Source: Acidobacteriaceae bacterium (GTDB lineage Bacteria > Acidobacteriota > Terriglobia > Terriglobales > Acidobacteriaceae). Taken from it: a DNA stretch of 64,000 bases. Shown piece after piece: positions 20,801 through 29,791 of this stretch. Under the pieces are notes generated by a model. That model was not told where the DNA came from. It saw only the letters and a program-made list of their open reading frames with translations, and made no database searches. Position 1 is the first letter of the stretch. Each line of letters begins with the position of its first letter. The translations under genes and the position numbers were made by a program. Location: positions 1 to 64,000 of the forward strand of contig JANXZM010000061.1 in NCBI GenBank assembly GCA_025355505.1. The letters are read 5' to 3'.

Positions 20801-21274
20801 TCATCTGCGGCTCGTCTTCTTTTGAGGTGGAGGTTTGCGATGCTCCTCTGTTGCCATAGTCCTGCGGGGACGACTCGACACAGTTGGTTCGCATCCCGAA
20901 ACCTTCGCGAGATCGGCCACCGTAATCTGTGCGAATTCTTTGCGACAGCGAGCGGTGGCCCGGGCCAATGCCTTCAACAGTGGGTCTCGTTCTTGCCGAA
21001 GATTGCCCTGAGCGTGGTAAGTGAAGAAATCAGCTACATCGGTCACCCGAATCCGCTCCGCCGGCGTGACGAGCCAAAAACCTCCGTTGGTGCCACGTCG
21101 CGATTCGACAAATCCCGCCCAGGTCATCAACTGGAGGATCTTGGCGGTTTGTGCAGGGGGGAGGCTAGCCGCCGCCGCGATCTCGTGCGCTTGAAGCGCT
21201 CCGGCGGCATTCGCCAAACAACAAAGCGTCTTGAGCGATTCGTAGATGCGCGGCGGCAGACCCGCACAGAGCAT
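20801..21274 (-). CDS. Rrf2 family transcriptional regulator
   Basis: MLCAGLPPRIYESLKTLCCLANAAGALQAHEIAAAASLPPAQTAKILQLMTWAGFVESRRGTNGGFWLV; RBS AAGGAGAG upstream of 21274. Confidence 0.88.
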   Translation of the reverse strand: MLCAGLPPRIYESLKTLCCLANAAGALQAHEIAAAASLPPAQTAKILQLMTWAGFVESRRGTNGGFWLVTPAERIRVTDVADFFTYHAQGNLRQERDPLLKALARATARCRKEFAQITVADLAKVSGCEPTVSSRPRRTMATEEHRKPPPQKKTSRR

Positions 21275-21297
21275 GCTTCTCTCCTTTGGGAGCGTAT

Positions 21298-21336
21298 TGT
21301 CCGAAATCAGGTACACATACTCAGTGATTTAGGACA
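21298..21336 (-). promoter_or_regulatory. Candidate Rrf2 operator TGTCCGAAATCA-N15-TGATTTAGGACA
   Basis: 11/12 inverted repeat 24-62 bp upstream of the Rrf2 start codon. Confidence 0.6.
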
Positions 21337-21490
21337 TCCTTCGCTGTGACCGAGATCACGTTATAAAGGTCGTTTATCCGGAACGGCGTAAATTAATTGT
21401 GGAAAGGAGAAGAGCAGAACGATGGGAGCCACGCTTTCCAGCTGTCTGCGATTATGACCTGACCGGCGAGAGTTGTACCAAGTGGAAAGT

Positions 21491-21530
21491 GCCGCCCGAG
21501 GGGAGCTTGGACAGGGCCCCCTTCAGAGTT
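21491..21530. repeat. Solo REP-like element related to RAYT-flanking repeats
   Basis: GCCCGAGGGGAGCTTGGACAGGGCCCCCTTCAGAGTT aligns to 8219-8258. Confidence 0.7.
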
Positions 21531-21575
21531 GAGTTGGACGCGAAGTCCGGGCCATGCGCCGGGAAAAGCGGCCTC

Positions 21576-22094
21576 TCAAGGTCTGTACAGCAGGCGAGGG
21601 AGCAGCTTGAATACCCAAATCAGGGCCAGGAGGCTACCCGCTGCGACAACCCACACCTTCAAAACCTGTTCCCAGTCGAGAGGAAGCTTTTCCAAGAAGG
21701 TAATTTGGTTCGAAAGGAACTCGCGCTTCTTCTCGGCAAGATAGGTGCCGGTTGGTATTAACGGGAAATAAAACAATACGACGAAAACGGTTGTCGTAAA
21801 CCGTTCCATCCCCGTCTCCGAATTGTAGAGGTACCCGGCCTTGCCAAACCGCCTACGACCGGAACCGTAGAAGGAAAACAGGCTTCCCGGGTTCCTTGCC
21901 TGCTCAGTTTGGCGCTGGGCTTCCTGCTCACGAAAGGCGCTCAGACGGTCTGTCCCAGTGATTACCCGCCTTGATAGTTCGCCTTTGAGAGCGTCATTCG
22001 CTTCGGGGGTCAGTTGTTCGGAAACAAGTTCCAACCGCAGGAGTTCCTCGTCCGTTTTGGACTGATATTCTCTGGCGAAGTCCTGGATTTCCAT
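21576..22094 (-). CDS. Hypothetical two-TM membrane protein
   Basis: MEIQDFAREYQSKTDEELLRL...FVVLFYFPLIPTGTYL. Confidence 0.6.
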   Translation of the reverse strand: MEIQDFAREYQSKTDEELLRLELVSEQLTPEANDALKGELSRRVITGTDRLSAFREQEAQRQTEQARNPGSLFSFYGSGRRRFGKAGYLYNSETGMERFTTTVFVVLFYFPLIPTGTYLAEKKREFLSNQITFLEKLPLDWEQVLKVWVVAAGSLLALIWVFKLLPRLLYRP

Positions 22095-22230
22095 GTCACG
22101 GAATGTTAGTCCACTTCTAACAATCGAAACGGGCAGCAAGCCCCACGCCCGCGCTACTGCTCAAGTAACCGCGCCGGTCGCGCTTTTTCCATTACAATCG
22201 GTGCACATTCGTTAACAACGAGATTTCGAG

Positions 22231-23961
22231 GTGCCCTGCTTGTCAATTCGCAGAATTGCTGTGCTTGCCGCCGTTCTGTTTGCGATCGCCGGAATGTCGG
22301 CGCAAGAGAAGCCACCGAAACCGCGAGCCGAAGCGCGTTTCGGCTCGCATCTTCCTCCGGCGGCCATCGCCGCCATGCAGAGCATTCGTCCCGGAAACAT
22401 CGAGCAGCAGGTCCGCTTCCTCTCCCACGATCTTCTCGAGGGACGCGGCACCGGCCAACGCGGCGGCGACCTGGCTGCCGAATACATCGCCACGCAGTTT
22501 GCGCTGTATGGACTGAAACCTGCCGGCGAAAACGGCAGCTACATGCAAAAAGTCCCGATGGTCGGCATCACGCCCGGCGCCGACACGCGCTTCACGCTGG
22601 TTCCCGGCAGCGGGCAGTCGTCAGATATTAAGTCCACGGATATTAAGCCCCTCAACCTCAAGCCTCTCGACGACTACGTGGCCTACGATCAGACCCAGCA
22701 GCCCGAATCGAACATTGACGCCGAAATTATCTACGTCGGCTACGGTATCGAGGCGCCCGAATACAACTGGGACGACTACAAAGGTGTGGACGTCAAAGGT
22801 AAAGTCCTGCTCATGCTGGTGAACGAACCGTTTTCTGACGATCCGAAGTTTTTCACCGGCAAGGCGCTCACTTATTACGGACGCTGGATGTACAAGTACG
22901 AGGAAGCCGCGCGCAAAGGGGCCGTCGGCGCCATCCTGATCCACCAGACGAAAATGGCCAGTTATGGCTGGGAAGTGGTGCGCAACTCGAACTCAGGCGA
23001 GAAGTCGTATCTCAGGCTCGACGGCACTCCGAAGCTGAAAACCGCCGCCTGGATCCATCTCGATATCGCGCGCAAGCTCGCCTCCACCGCCGGCAAGGAT
23101 CTGGACAAGATGCTGGCCGATGCGGAGTCGCGCGACTTCAAGCCCGTTTCCATGAACTTCCGCTTGTCCGCGCACATGACCAGCAATATTCGCCGGTTCG
23201 AATCGAACAACGTGATTGCCGTGCTGCCCGGCTCGGACAAAACACTGAAAGACGAAGGCGTCCTCTACACCGCGCACTACGATCACTTCGGCATTCGCCC
23301 CGACATGACGGGCGACAACATCTTCAATGGAGCAATGGACAACGCAACCGGCTGCGGCATCGTACTCGAAATCGCGCGTGTCTATGCGCAGGCTGCGCAA
23401 AAGCCGCGGCGGTCCATCTTCTTTTCGTCGGTTACCGCCGAAGAACAGGGGCTGCTCGGTTCGGAATACCTAGGCAAGCATCCGCCGATTCCCGCCGGGA
23501 AAATTTCGCTCGATCTCAACTACGACGACGTAAGCCCGCTCGGCGCACCCGAAGAAGTTCAGGTTTCCGGAGCCGAGCGAACGACGTTTTATCCGGCGGT
23601 GCAGGCGATGGCGCAGGATTTCCACTTTAAGATTCGTCCGGACGCGCGCCCCGAAGCCGGACATTACTACCGCTCCGATCATTTCAGCCTCGCGCGCGTC
23701 GGCATACCAGCGTTTTCCATCAATGCCGGGATGAAGTTCAAGGGCCACGATGAAGCTTGGGGCCTCGAGCAGGACGCCGACTACACCGCCCATCACTACC
23801 ACCAGCCGAGCGACGAGTATCAACCCGGCATGGACTACACCTCCGACACTGCTATGGCGCGGTTCGGTTTCGCGCTGGGCTGGGAGGCTGGCAACCAGGC
23901 GCAGCCCGTCGGTTGGAATAAAGGCGATGAGTTCGAAAGACCGCGCCGCGCCAGTCAATAG
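22231..23961 (+). CDS. M28 family metallopeptidase with PA domain, secreted
   Basis: YTAHYDHFGIRPDMTGDNIFNGAMDNATGCGIVLEIARVYA, SVTAEEQGLLGSEYL metal-ligand motifs. Confidence 0.93.
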   Translation: MPCLSIRRIAVLAAVLFAIAGMSAQEKPPKPRAEARFGSHLPPAAIAAMQSIRPGNIEQQVRFLSHDLLEGRGTGQRGGDLAAEYIATQFALYGLKPAGENGSYMQKVPMVGITPGADTRFTLVPGSGQSSDIKSTDIKPLNLKPLDDYVAYDQTQQPESNIDAEIIYVGYGIEAPEYNWDDYKGVDVKGKVLLMLVNEPFSDDPKFFTGKALTYYGRWMYKYEEAARKGAVGAILIHQTKMASYGWEVVRNSNSGEKSYLRLDGTPKLKTAAWIHLDIARKLASTAGKDLDKMLADAESRDFKPVSMNFRLSAHMTSNIRRFESNNVIAVLPGSDKTLKDEGVLYTAHYDHFGIRPDMTGDNIFNGAMDNATGCGIVLEIARVYAQAAQKPRRSIFFSSVTAEEQGLLGSEYLGKHPPIPAGKISLDLNYDDVSPLGAPEEVQVSGAERTTFYPAVQAMAQDFHFKIRPDARPEAGHYYRSDHFSLARVGIPAFSINAGMKFKGHDEAWGLEQDADYTAHHYHQPSDEYQPGMDYTSDTAMARFGFALGWEAGNQAQPVGWNKGDEFERPRRASQ

Positions 23962-24108
23962 CGGTTAACCGCAGGAGCCACGGCGGTAATTCTACGTTTG
24001 CACTTGCGTAACTTTGGAGCCGTCCCGGCGACGTGCTAGCCTGCTGATTAGTAGCGTAGTTTCAGTAATTTGCAGGTTAGTAAGAGACGAGAGACGAGCC
24101 AGTCGCCG

Positions 24109-26373
24109 ATGCCCAAACTCCCGATTTTTCGGTTGCGTAATTCTGAACCGCCCAGCCGCCCCGATCTGCAATACTACGGGCTCACACTGGCGTTCAGCGA
24201 TTTGCAACTGGGCGTCGACAATCTCCGCTACGATGTTTTCCTCAGCCCGCGCATCACCGCGGATTTAAGTTTTCATCTCGGGCGTTACATCTGCCGCTTC
24301 GGCGAGGTGGAATCGCTGTTCGAAATGGACGTTCCCTCCGCAACCCAAACGAAATTCATACGGGCTGCCGAGGCCACCTCCCAACTGCGCAAGGCCGGTC
24401 CCGCCGACCTGAAAACTCTGCTGCTCTCGATTCATCTCGCGATCCTGAATCGTGCGAAGGCGGAAGGCAATCCATCGGTCGATGTGCTCGGCCGGCTGGC
24501 CGTGCTCAAGTTCATACGCACCGAACTGCAAACGCAGTTTGTCAGGATTCTCGAACAATGCCGCATGAAATCGAAGGCGCTCGAGGGCGTGCGGCAAGTG
24601 AAGATGATGCAAACACAGGAACTCGTCTCATCATTCCAGGTGCGCAAGAAAATTATTCTCCGCCGCGCCGGGCAGGAGATGTTCCGGCTGCTTCGCGAAA
24701 TTGAAAAAGAAACGCTGGCCCGCACTCGCCGCTCGCTGCTCGGCGAATTGCCCGCCGACTGCTATCGTCTGTTCCTCAACCCGCTGATTCTTGGCGAAGA
24801 TGGACGCGACGACTATCTCTGCGCCGAACACTATTATATGTTCGGCAACTTCGACAAAGATCCTGACCGTTTTCCCAATCTCCGCCAGTTTGCGCTAAAT
24901 TTTCTGCGCGAACTCGGATACGGCGAAGGCATTGACGATGAGCATCTGGAACAGGCGCTCAATGTTCCGGAGAATGCGGCCGCGCTGGTGGGCACGGGCA
25001 ACGGCGAAGACTCGACGCCGGAAGATCGCAATCGAAAAGACCGCCTCGAAATCTGGACCCGCATGCTGCAGCGCGAAGGTGTTCTTTCGCACGTCGTTGC
25101 TTCCTATGAAGCGGTTCCGCTGCTGGCCGAGTATGCGCCGCGGGTAAATCCGCAACAGCTCAAAAACGCGCTGCTGTTTCGGGAAGAATCAGCGCGCGTC
25201 GAAAAAATAATTGCGGAAAGCCGCCTTCATTCCGACCGTCTCTTTGCCGCCGTGGGACGCGTAGCCTCCTGCCGCGGCTCGGAGCGCAGCCGCTTTGCCG
25301 CGCGTCTCCTGCACGACCTGTTTTGCTATCACCGCGACCTGCGCGGCCTGGAAGCCCTCACTACCGGTTTTGACAGTATCAACCTGGTGAGCGACGGCAA
25401 AGTCCGCGAACTCTCCACGCTCAACGGCATGCTCTACGAGTTCCTGCCTCCCGAAGACCAGAAGCCCGCCGAGGATCGTGTTGTTCACCATGTGATCCTG
25501 AAAGCCGACGTACGCGACTCTTCGAGGCTCACCCGTTCGCTGATGGAAAAAGGCATGAACGCCGCCTCCTATTTCAGTCTTAATTTCTACGATCCGATCA
25601 ACAAGTTGCTGGCGAAATACGGCGCCACCAAAGTTTTCCTCGAAGGCGATGCCATCATCGTGGCGCTGCTCGAGCGCGAAGGTGAAGCCATGCTCAGCGT
25701 GGGCCGCTCCTGCGTCCTGGCGTGGGAGATTGTGAGCCTCCTGCGCGAGTACAACGAACTCCTGGAACGCTCCGGTCTACCCCAGATGGAGGTCGGCCTG
25801 GGCATCGCCTACCAGGATTCGCCTCCGCTCTACCTGATGGATGGCGAGCACCGCATCATGATTTCCGACGCCATCAATGAGAGCGACCGTCTCTCCTCGT
25901 GCAGCAAGCGCGTCCGCAAGAAAATCGCGCCCCATGCGGGAGTCTTTCAGGTGTACTCGGTTCAGATTGGAGACGGACACAACCGGGCGGGCAATAACAA
26001 CGACAGCGGGTGTGCTGAAACCGGCATAGAAGAAATGCGCCTCAACTACAACGTAGGCGGGATCTGCCTGAGTGAAGCGGCCTTCCTTAAACTGCAGCAG
26101 GAAATCTCTCTTGCCCCCTGGACGGCAGACCTCACCGGACCTGGCTTTACTGGACCATGGATCGACGAGCAGCACGAACTTTTTGTTGGCACCGTTCCCA
26201 TCTCCAATGGAGTGTTTCGCAAGATTGCGATCCGCAAGAACCGCATCGCCCAGGTCGATGTTCGCGATCTATCCATTTTGCAGTGGACCGACCGCTGGTA
26301 TTACGAAGTCTGTGCAAACCCCGCCGTGTACGCCGCCCTGCCCGGAGAAAAATCCGCTTCTGCTCCGCGTTAG
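24109..26373 (+). CDS. Large protein with C-terminal divergent class III nucleotide cyclase homology domain and uncharacterised N-terminal region
   Basis: VILKADVRDSSRLTRSL ... TKVFLEGDAIIVAL ... VGLGIAYQ ... MISDAINESDRL: two metal-binding Asp, DxxN-x3-R pattern. Confidence 0.65.
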   Translation: MPKLPIFRLRNSEPPSRPDLQYYGLTLAFSDLQLGVDNLRYDVFLSPRITADLSFHLGRYICRFGEVESLFEMDVPSATQTKFIRAAEATSQLRKAGPADLKTLLLSIHLAILNRAKAEGNPSVDVLGRLAVLKFIRTELQTQFVRILEQCRMKSKALEGVRQVKMMQTQELVSSFQVRKKIILRRAGQEMFRLLREIEKETLARTRRSLLGELPADCYRLFLNPLILGEDGRDDYLCAEHYYMFGNFDKDPDRFPNLRQFALNFLRELGYGEGIDDEHLEQALNVPENAAALVGTGNGEDSTPEDRNRKDRLEIWTRMLQREGVLSHVVASYEAVPLLAEYAPRVNPQQLKNALLFREESARVEKIIAESRLHSDRLFAAVGRVASCRGSERSRFAARLLHDLFCYHRDLRGLEALTTGFDSINLVSDGKVRELSTLNGMLYEFLPPEDQKPAEDRVVHHVILKADVRDSSRLTRSLMEKGMNAASYFSLNFYDPINKLLAKYGATKVFLEGDAIIVALLEREGEAMLSVGRSCVLAWEIVSLLREYNELLERSGLPQMEVGLGIAYQDSPPLYLMDGEHRIMISDAINESDRLSSCSKRVRKKIAPHAGVFQVYSVQIGDGHNRAGNNNDSGCAETGIEEMRLNYNVGGICLSEAAFLKLQQEISLAPWTADLTGPGFTGPWIDEQHELFVGTVPISNGVFRKIAIRKNRIAQVDVRDLSILQWTDRWYYEVCANPAVYAALPGEKSASAPR

Positions 26374-26416
26374 CATTCCGGGCAAGAATTCCGAAAATCA
26401 GCCTCGCTTCGCCTAA

Positions 26417-28057
26417 TCAGAAATCCTTCCGAGCTCGAAACGGAATTACCACTACCGCTTCGAGTGCCACCGGTTTCCCCGCTCTAACTGCCGGCAGGAA
26501 TTTCCAGCGGGCCAGGGCATGCGCCGCATAGGAATCCAGACGTTCGTCCGGGCTGTTGAGGACGCGAATGTCACCCACCATGCCATCAGAGTGAATGACC
26601 GCATAGAGGGTGACCATGCCGTGCACGTTGGCACGCATTAGTTCCAGCGGATAGCCGGGGTCCGATTTTTCCGTGGCCACCGGCGCCAGCAGTTCCCCTT
26701 CTTTGTGTCCCGCCTGGAGTTCCGCAAACCGGATCACCCAACTACCGGTCGAGGAATTCAGGTTCGGCATATTCAGCGCCATCTCATAGAAGCGCTTAAC
26801 GCCAAAGACCTGGCGGTCCACGTCGGTGATCTTATCGTCAGGAACCGCAGACAGGGCGCGCGCGGGCGAACGAGCGCCCGGCGTGGCTCCCGGAGTTGAA
26901 AGGCTAGCCATCTCGCCTGCGTCGTGCGCTCCGTTGCTGGGCGTTTTGAAGCCGCCGCTGCCGTCTCCTCTACCGCCCAAGGCCTTCGCATCCAATTTCG
27001 ATCCCGCCAAACCTGGTGTTCCCGAAGCACCCGGTTTTCCCTGAGGAGTCGCGACGAATGTTCCCCGGCGATTGCCTCCGGGAACAGTGACAGGCCCGTT
27101 GGGCGCGACGGGATGAATCCCCAACGCGATCATGCGTCCGTTCGACCTGGCGCCGCCCCCCGCTGCCATGGTCGGAGGAGGACCCACCGGTTGCACGCTG
27201 CCGCCCGGCAGACGTCCGCTACCGCGCGCCGCCAGCGAATGTTGTTCCGCCAGCATAAGCTGCGGAGCCGGCGCCACCACTACGCTCGGGCCAATGTTCA
27301 TGCGCCCGACGTGTCCCTTGGTCGATTGCGTTAACTCCGGAGGTGGTTCCACCACCGCCGTCTCTGGCCCGGCCAGTCCGCGGGTGTGATGCTGCGTCAC
27401 TTCCGGAGGCGGCGGAATCACGTCCGATTTCATCGCCGCCTGCACCACGCGGTCCCGCGCAAACTGCACCTCGGGCGCGGGCGCCACGACCTGCGTCTCG
27501 GGCCCGACCATGCGGCGGATGGAAGCTTGCGTCGCATCCAGCGGAACCGCCGGGACTATCGCTCCCGGGGCAATAATGTTGGGCAAGGCAACGTCGCGGG
27601 CGAGCTTGAGATCGGGCGGCACAACGATGGTTTGGGACCGGTTGTCCGCTTCCCGCGGAACGGAAAGGATCGGCTCCCTGGCGTAAGCGGGGTCTCGATT
27701 TTCCGCCTTCGGAGCCTCGGACGCGGCCGTAAAGAGCGGAGGCAAATATTCTTCCGGCGAATACGTTACCAGCGACGACCGGTCAAACGTGGCGCGATCC
27801 AGAATTTTTTGCTGTCGAATCCACGAGAGCGAAATTGTCCATATGAGGGCGACTGCCGCCGCGTGCAACAGCGCGGATTGCAGGAAGCGTCCCCACGGCA
27901 GCTTTTGCTGGACGAATACATCCCGCCACAGATCGAATTCGTCGTCGCCGGGCAATTCCGCTGGACGAAAAGCTGCCCGAACTCCGCGCCAGAATTCCGG
28001 GCTGGCGGGATCGCGTTCCACCAAAAATCTCAACAGTTTCTTCTCCGGGGATTCCAT
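26417..28057 (-). CDS. TonB-like energy transducer with long Pro-rich periplasmic linker
   Basis: N-terminal cytoplasmic segment, TM, Pro-rich repeats, C-terminal YPLELMRANVHGMVTLYAVIHSDGMVGDIRVLNSPDERLDSYAAHALARWKFLPA. Confidence 0.88.
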   Translation of the reverse strand: MESPEKKLLRFLVERDPASPEFWRGVRAAFRPAELPGDDEFDLWRDVFVQQKLPWGRFLQSALLHAAAVALIWTISLSWIRQQKILDRATFDRSSLVTYSPEEYLPPLFTAASEAPKAENRDPAYAREPILSVPREADNRSQTIVVPPDLKLARDVALPNIIAPGAIVPAVPLDATQASIRRMVGPETQVVAPAPEVQFARDRVVQAAMKSDVIPPPPEVTQHHTRGLAGPETAVVEPPPELTQSTKGHVGRMNIGPSVVVAPAPQLMLAEQHSLAARGSGRLPGGSVQPVGPPPTMAAGGGARSNGRMIALGIHPVAPNGPVTVPGGNRRGTFVATPQGKPGASGTPGLAGSKLDAKALGGRGDGSGGFKTPSNGAHDAGEMASLSTPGATPGARSPARALSAVPDDKITDVDRQVFGVKRFYEMALNMPNLNSSTGSWVIRFAELQAGHKEGELLAPVATEKSDPGYPLELMRANVHGMVTLYAVIHSDGMVGDIRVLNSPDERLDSYAAHALARWKFLPAVRAGKPVALEAVVVIPFRARKDF

Positions 28058-28223
28058 TTCGCTCCAAGTTGCTCTCTAGCCAACTCCCACGACAATGCCC
28101 CCGGAAGGCGGGTTCCGCGGCGCTTTGGCTGGCTCGCCACGGACGGCTACTCTGTAGTCAGATTATAACTGACCTCGAGGGGTTGCTTGGCGTAACGTAA
28201 CCGCATTTTGCTCGCTCATAATC

Positions 28224-28784
28224 ATGACGACTATACTGAAGACTTCCGAGGTGAGCATGCCGATCCACACCCATGGCTTCCACACGCGGCAAGTTGCGTG
28301 TTTCGTTCTCGTTGCGTTGATGCTTGCGGGCGCGCAGGTGAACCCGGATCGACAGAATAAAGATCGGGAGAGTCCGGCAACGCCCGGCGCGGATTACTCC
28401 GGCATGTACAGCTTCTTGCGCGACGGCGAATTTGTGCAGGTGACCGTCGAAGACCGGGGACGCGTTACCGGCTTTGTTTCGCGCTACGGCGATTCGGAGA
28501 ACGATCGTGGCGTTTTTCTCGATCACTTTTTTAAGCCGGGTAAGCTCGATGGCAACCAACTCGCGTTTACCACCGAGACCGTGCATGGCCTGTCGTTCGA
28601 GTTTCGGGGGACGGTCGAGCGCGGCGAGGGCAAGAGTCCGGGCGACGAAGCGTATTATGTGCTGAAAGGAACTCTCGTCGAAAACACGAGCGACGAAGCA
28701 AAGAAAACTTTCTCCCGCTCGCGCGAGGTTGCACTGAAAAGCTTCCCGCAGGATGTGATTCCTCCACATGCGAAAAAGAAGTAG
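28224..28784 (+). CDS. Secreted hypothetical protein
   Basis: Signal peptide; DYSGMYSFLRDGEFVQVTVEDRGRVTGFVSRYGDSENDRG. Confidence 0.6.
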   Translation: MTTILKTSEVSMPIHTHGFHTRQVACFVLVALMLAGAQVNPDRQNKDRESPATPGADYSGMYSFLRDGEFVQVTVEDRGRVTGFVSRYGDSENDRGVFLDHFFKPGKLDGNQLAFTTETVHGLSFEFRGTVERGEGKSPGDEAYYVLKGTLVENTSDEAKKTFSRSREVALKSFPQDVIPPHAKKK

Positions 28785-28869
28785 GCCGTCAGTTTTCGAG
28801 ATGCCATCGATCAATTTACCTCTCGAACCGTCGTTTGAACCAGCGTTCGAACGATCGGTCAAACCATCG

Positions 28870-29577
28870 ATGCAAGGAGCGATTATGAAAAAGGAAGTAT
28901 TGCTGGTAGTTCTCATGTTGGTCTGCGTGCTGCCGGTTGTGGGACAGAAGAAGGAAAACGAGCGCATCAACGAAGCCGCGACCGTGATGAAGGAAATCCT
29001 CGGCATGCCGGACGGGGTTCCGAAGGATCTGCTGAACAAGACGGATTGCATTGTGATCTATCCGTCGGTAAAAAAGGCGGCGTTTATTGTAGGCGGCAGC
29101 TATGGGCGAGGACTGATCACCTGCCGCAAGGGGCAGGACTTTTCAGGTCCGTGGAGCGCACCGGCGATGTTTGCGCTGGAGGGCGGGAGTTTCGGTTTCC
29201 AAATTGGAGCGCAGGCAACCGACTTCGTGCTGCTGGTGATGAATGAGTCGGGCGCAAAATCGGTGATGTCGAGCAAGGTGAAGCTGGGAGCGGACGCTTC
29301 GGTTGCGGCCGGCCCGGTGGGACGCGCCGCTTCCGCGGAAACCGATATCGTTATGAAAGCTGAGATTCTGTCGTACTCCAGATCAAAAGGACTGTTTGCA
29401 GGCTTGTCGCTGGAGGGTTCGACAATGCGATCCGACGACGGAGGCAACAAGTCCCTGTACGGAAAAGAACTGAGCGCCAAGGAGATCGTGCGGGAGGGAA
29501 AAGTTGCGCCACCCGCGTCGGCGCAGGGACTGCTGGCGATCCTGAGGAAAGCTTCTCCGAAGCACGTGAATAAGTAG
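28870..29577 (+). CDS. SYLF (YSC84-type lipid-binding) domain secreted protein
   Basis: DCIVIYPSVKKAAFIVGGSYGRGLITCRKGQDFSGPWSAPAMFALEGGSFGFQIGAQATDFVLLVM. Confidence 0.85.
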   Translation: MQGAIMKKEVLLVVLMLVCVLPVVGQKKENERINEAATVMKEILGMPDGVPKDLLNKTDCIVIYPSVKKAAFIVGGSYGRGLITCRKGQDFSGPWSAPAMFALEGGSFGFQIGAQATDFVLLVMNESGAKSVMSSKVKLGADASVAAGPVGRAASAETDIVMKAEILSYSRSKGLFAGLSLEGSTMRSDDGGNKSLYGKELSAKEIVREGKVAPPASAQGLLAILRKASPKHVNK

Positions 29578-29648
29578 TTCCGGCCGGGTAAATTGGGCGG
29601 TACGGGTGCGGGTTGTGGAAATACCGGCCGCCGACCAGACCCGTCAAG

Positions 29649-29692
29649 ACCCCCCGAACCGGGCTTATGGCCCTTTCGGGGGGTTGTTTTTT
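29649..29692 (+). terminator. Rho-independent terminator
   Basis: ACCCCCCGAA-CCGGGC-TTAT-GGCCCT-TTCGGGGGGTTGTTTTTT. Confidence 0.9.
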
Positions 29693-29706
29693 CCTCTCCG
29701 TGGGTG

Positions 29707-29739
29707 AAAAATTAACCCTTAAGTCCGCGGTTAATTTTT
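29707..29739. promoter_or_regulatory. Inverted repeat AAAAATTAACC-N11-GGTTAATTTTT upstream of sigma54 activator gene (candidate autoregulatory site)
   Basis: Perfect 11-bp arms; same GGTTAA/TTAACC core as 31196-31232. Confidence 0.65.
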
Positions 29740-29791
29740 GCTCGCTTCCGCCCCCGCGGTAAGCGGCGTTTGGGGGCCTACTCGCGTGTCA

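Noticed and set aside
28795-28875. GAACCG/CGAACG/TCAAACC repeated words before the SYLF gene
   Set aside because: Short, imperfect, likely coincidental low-complexity (partly an upstream in-frame extension).
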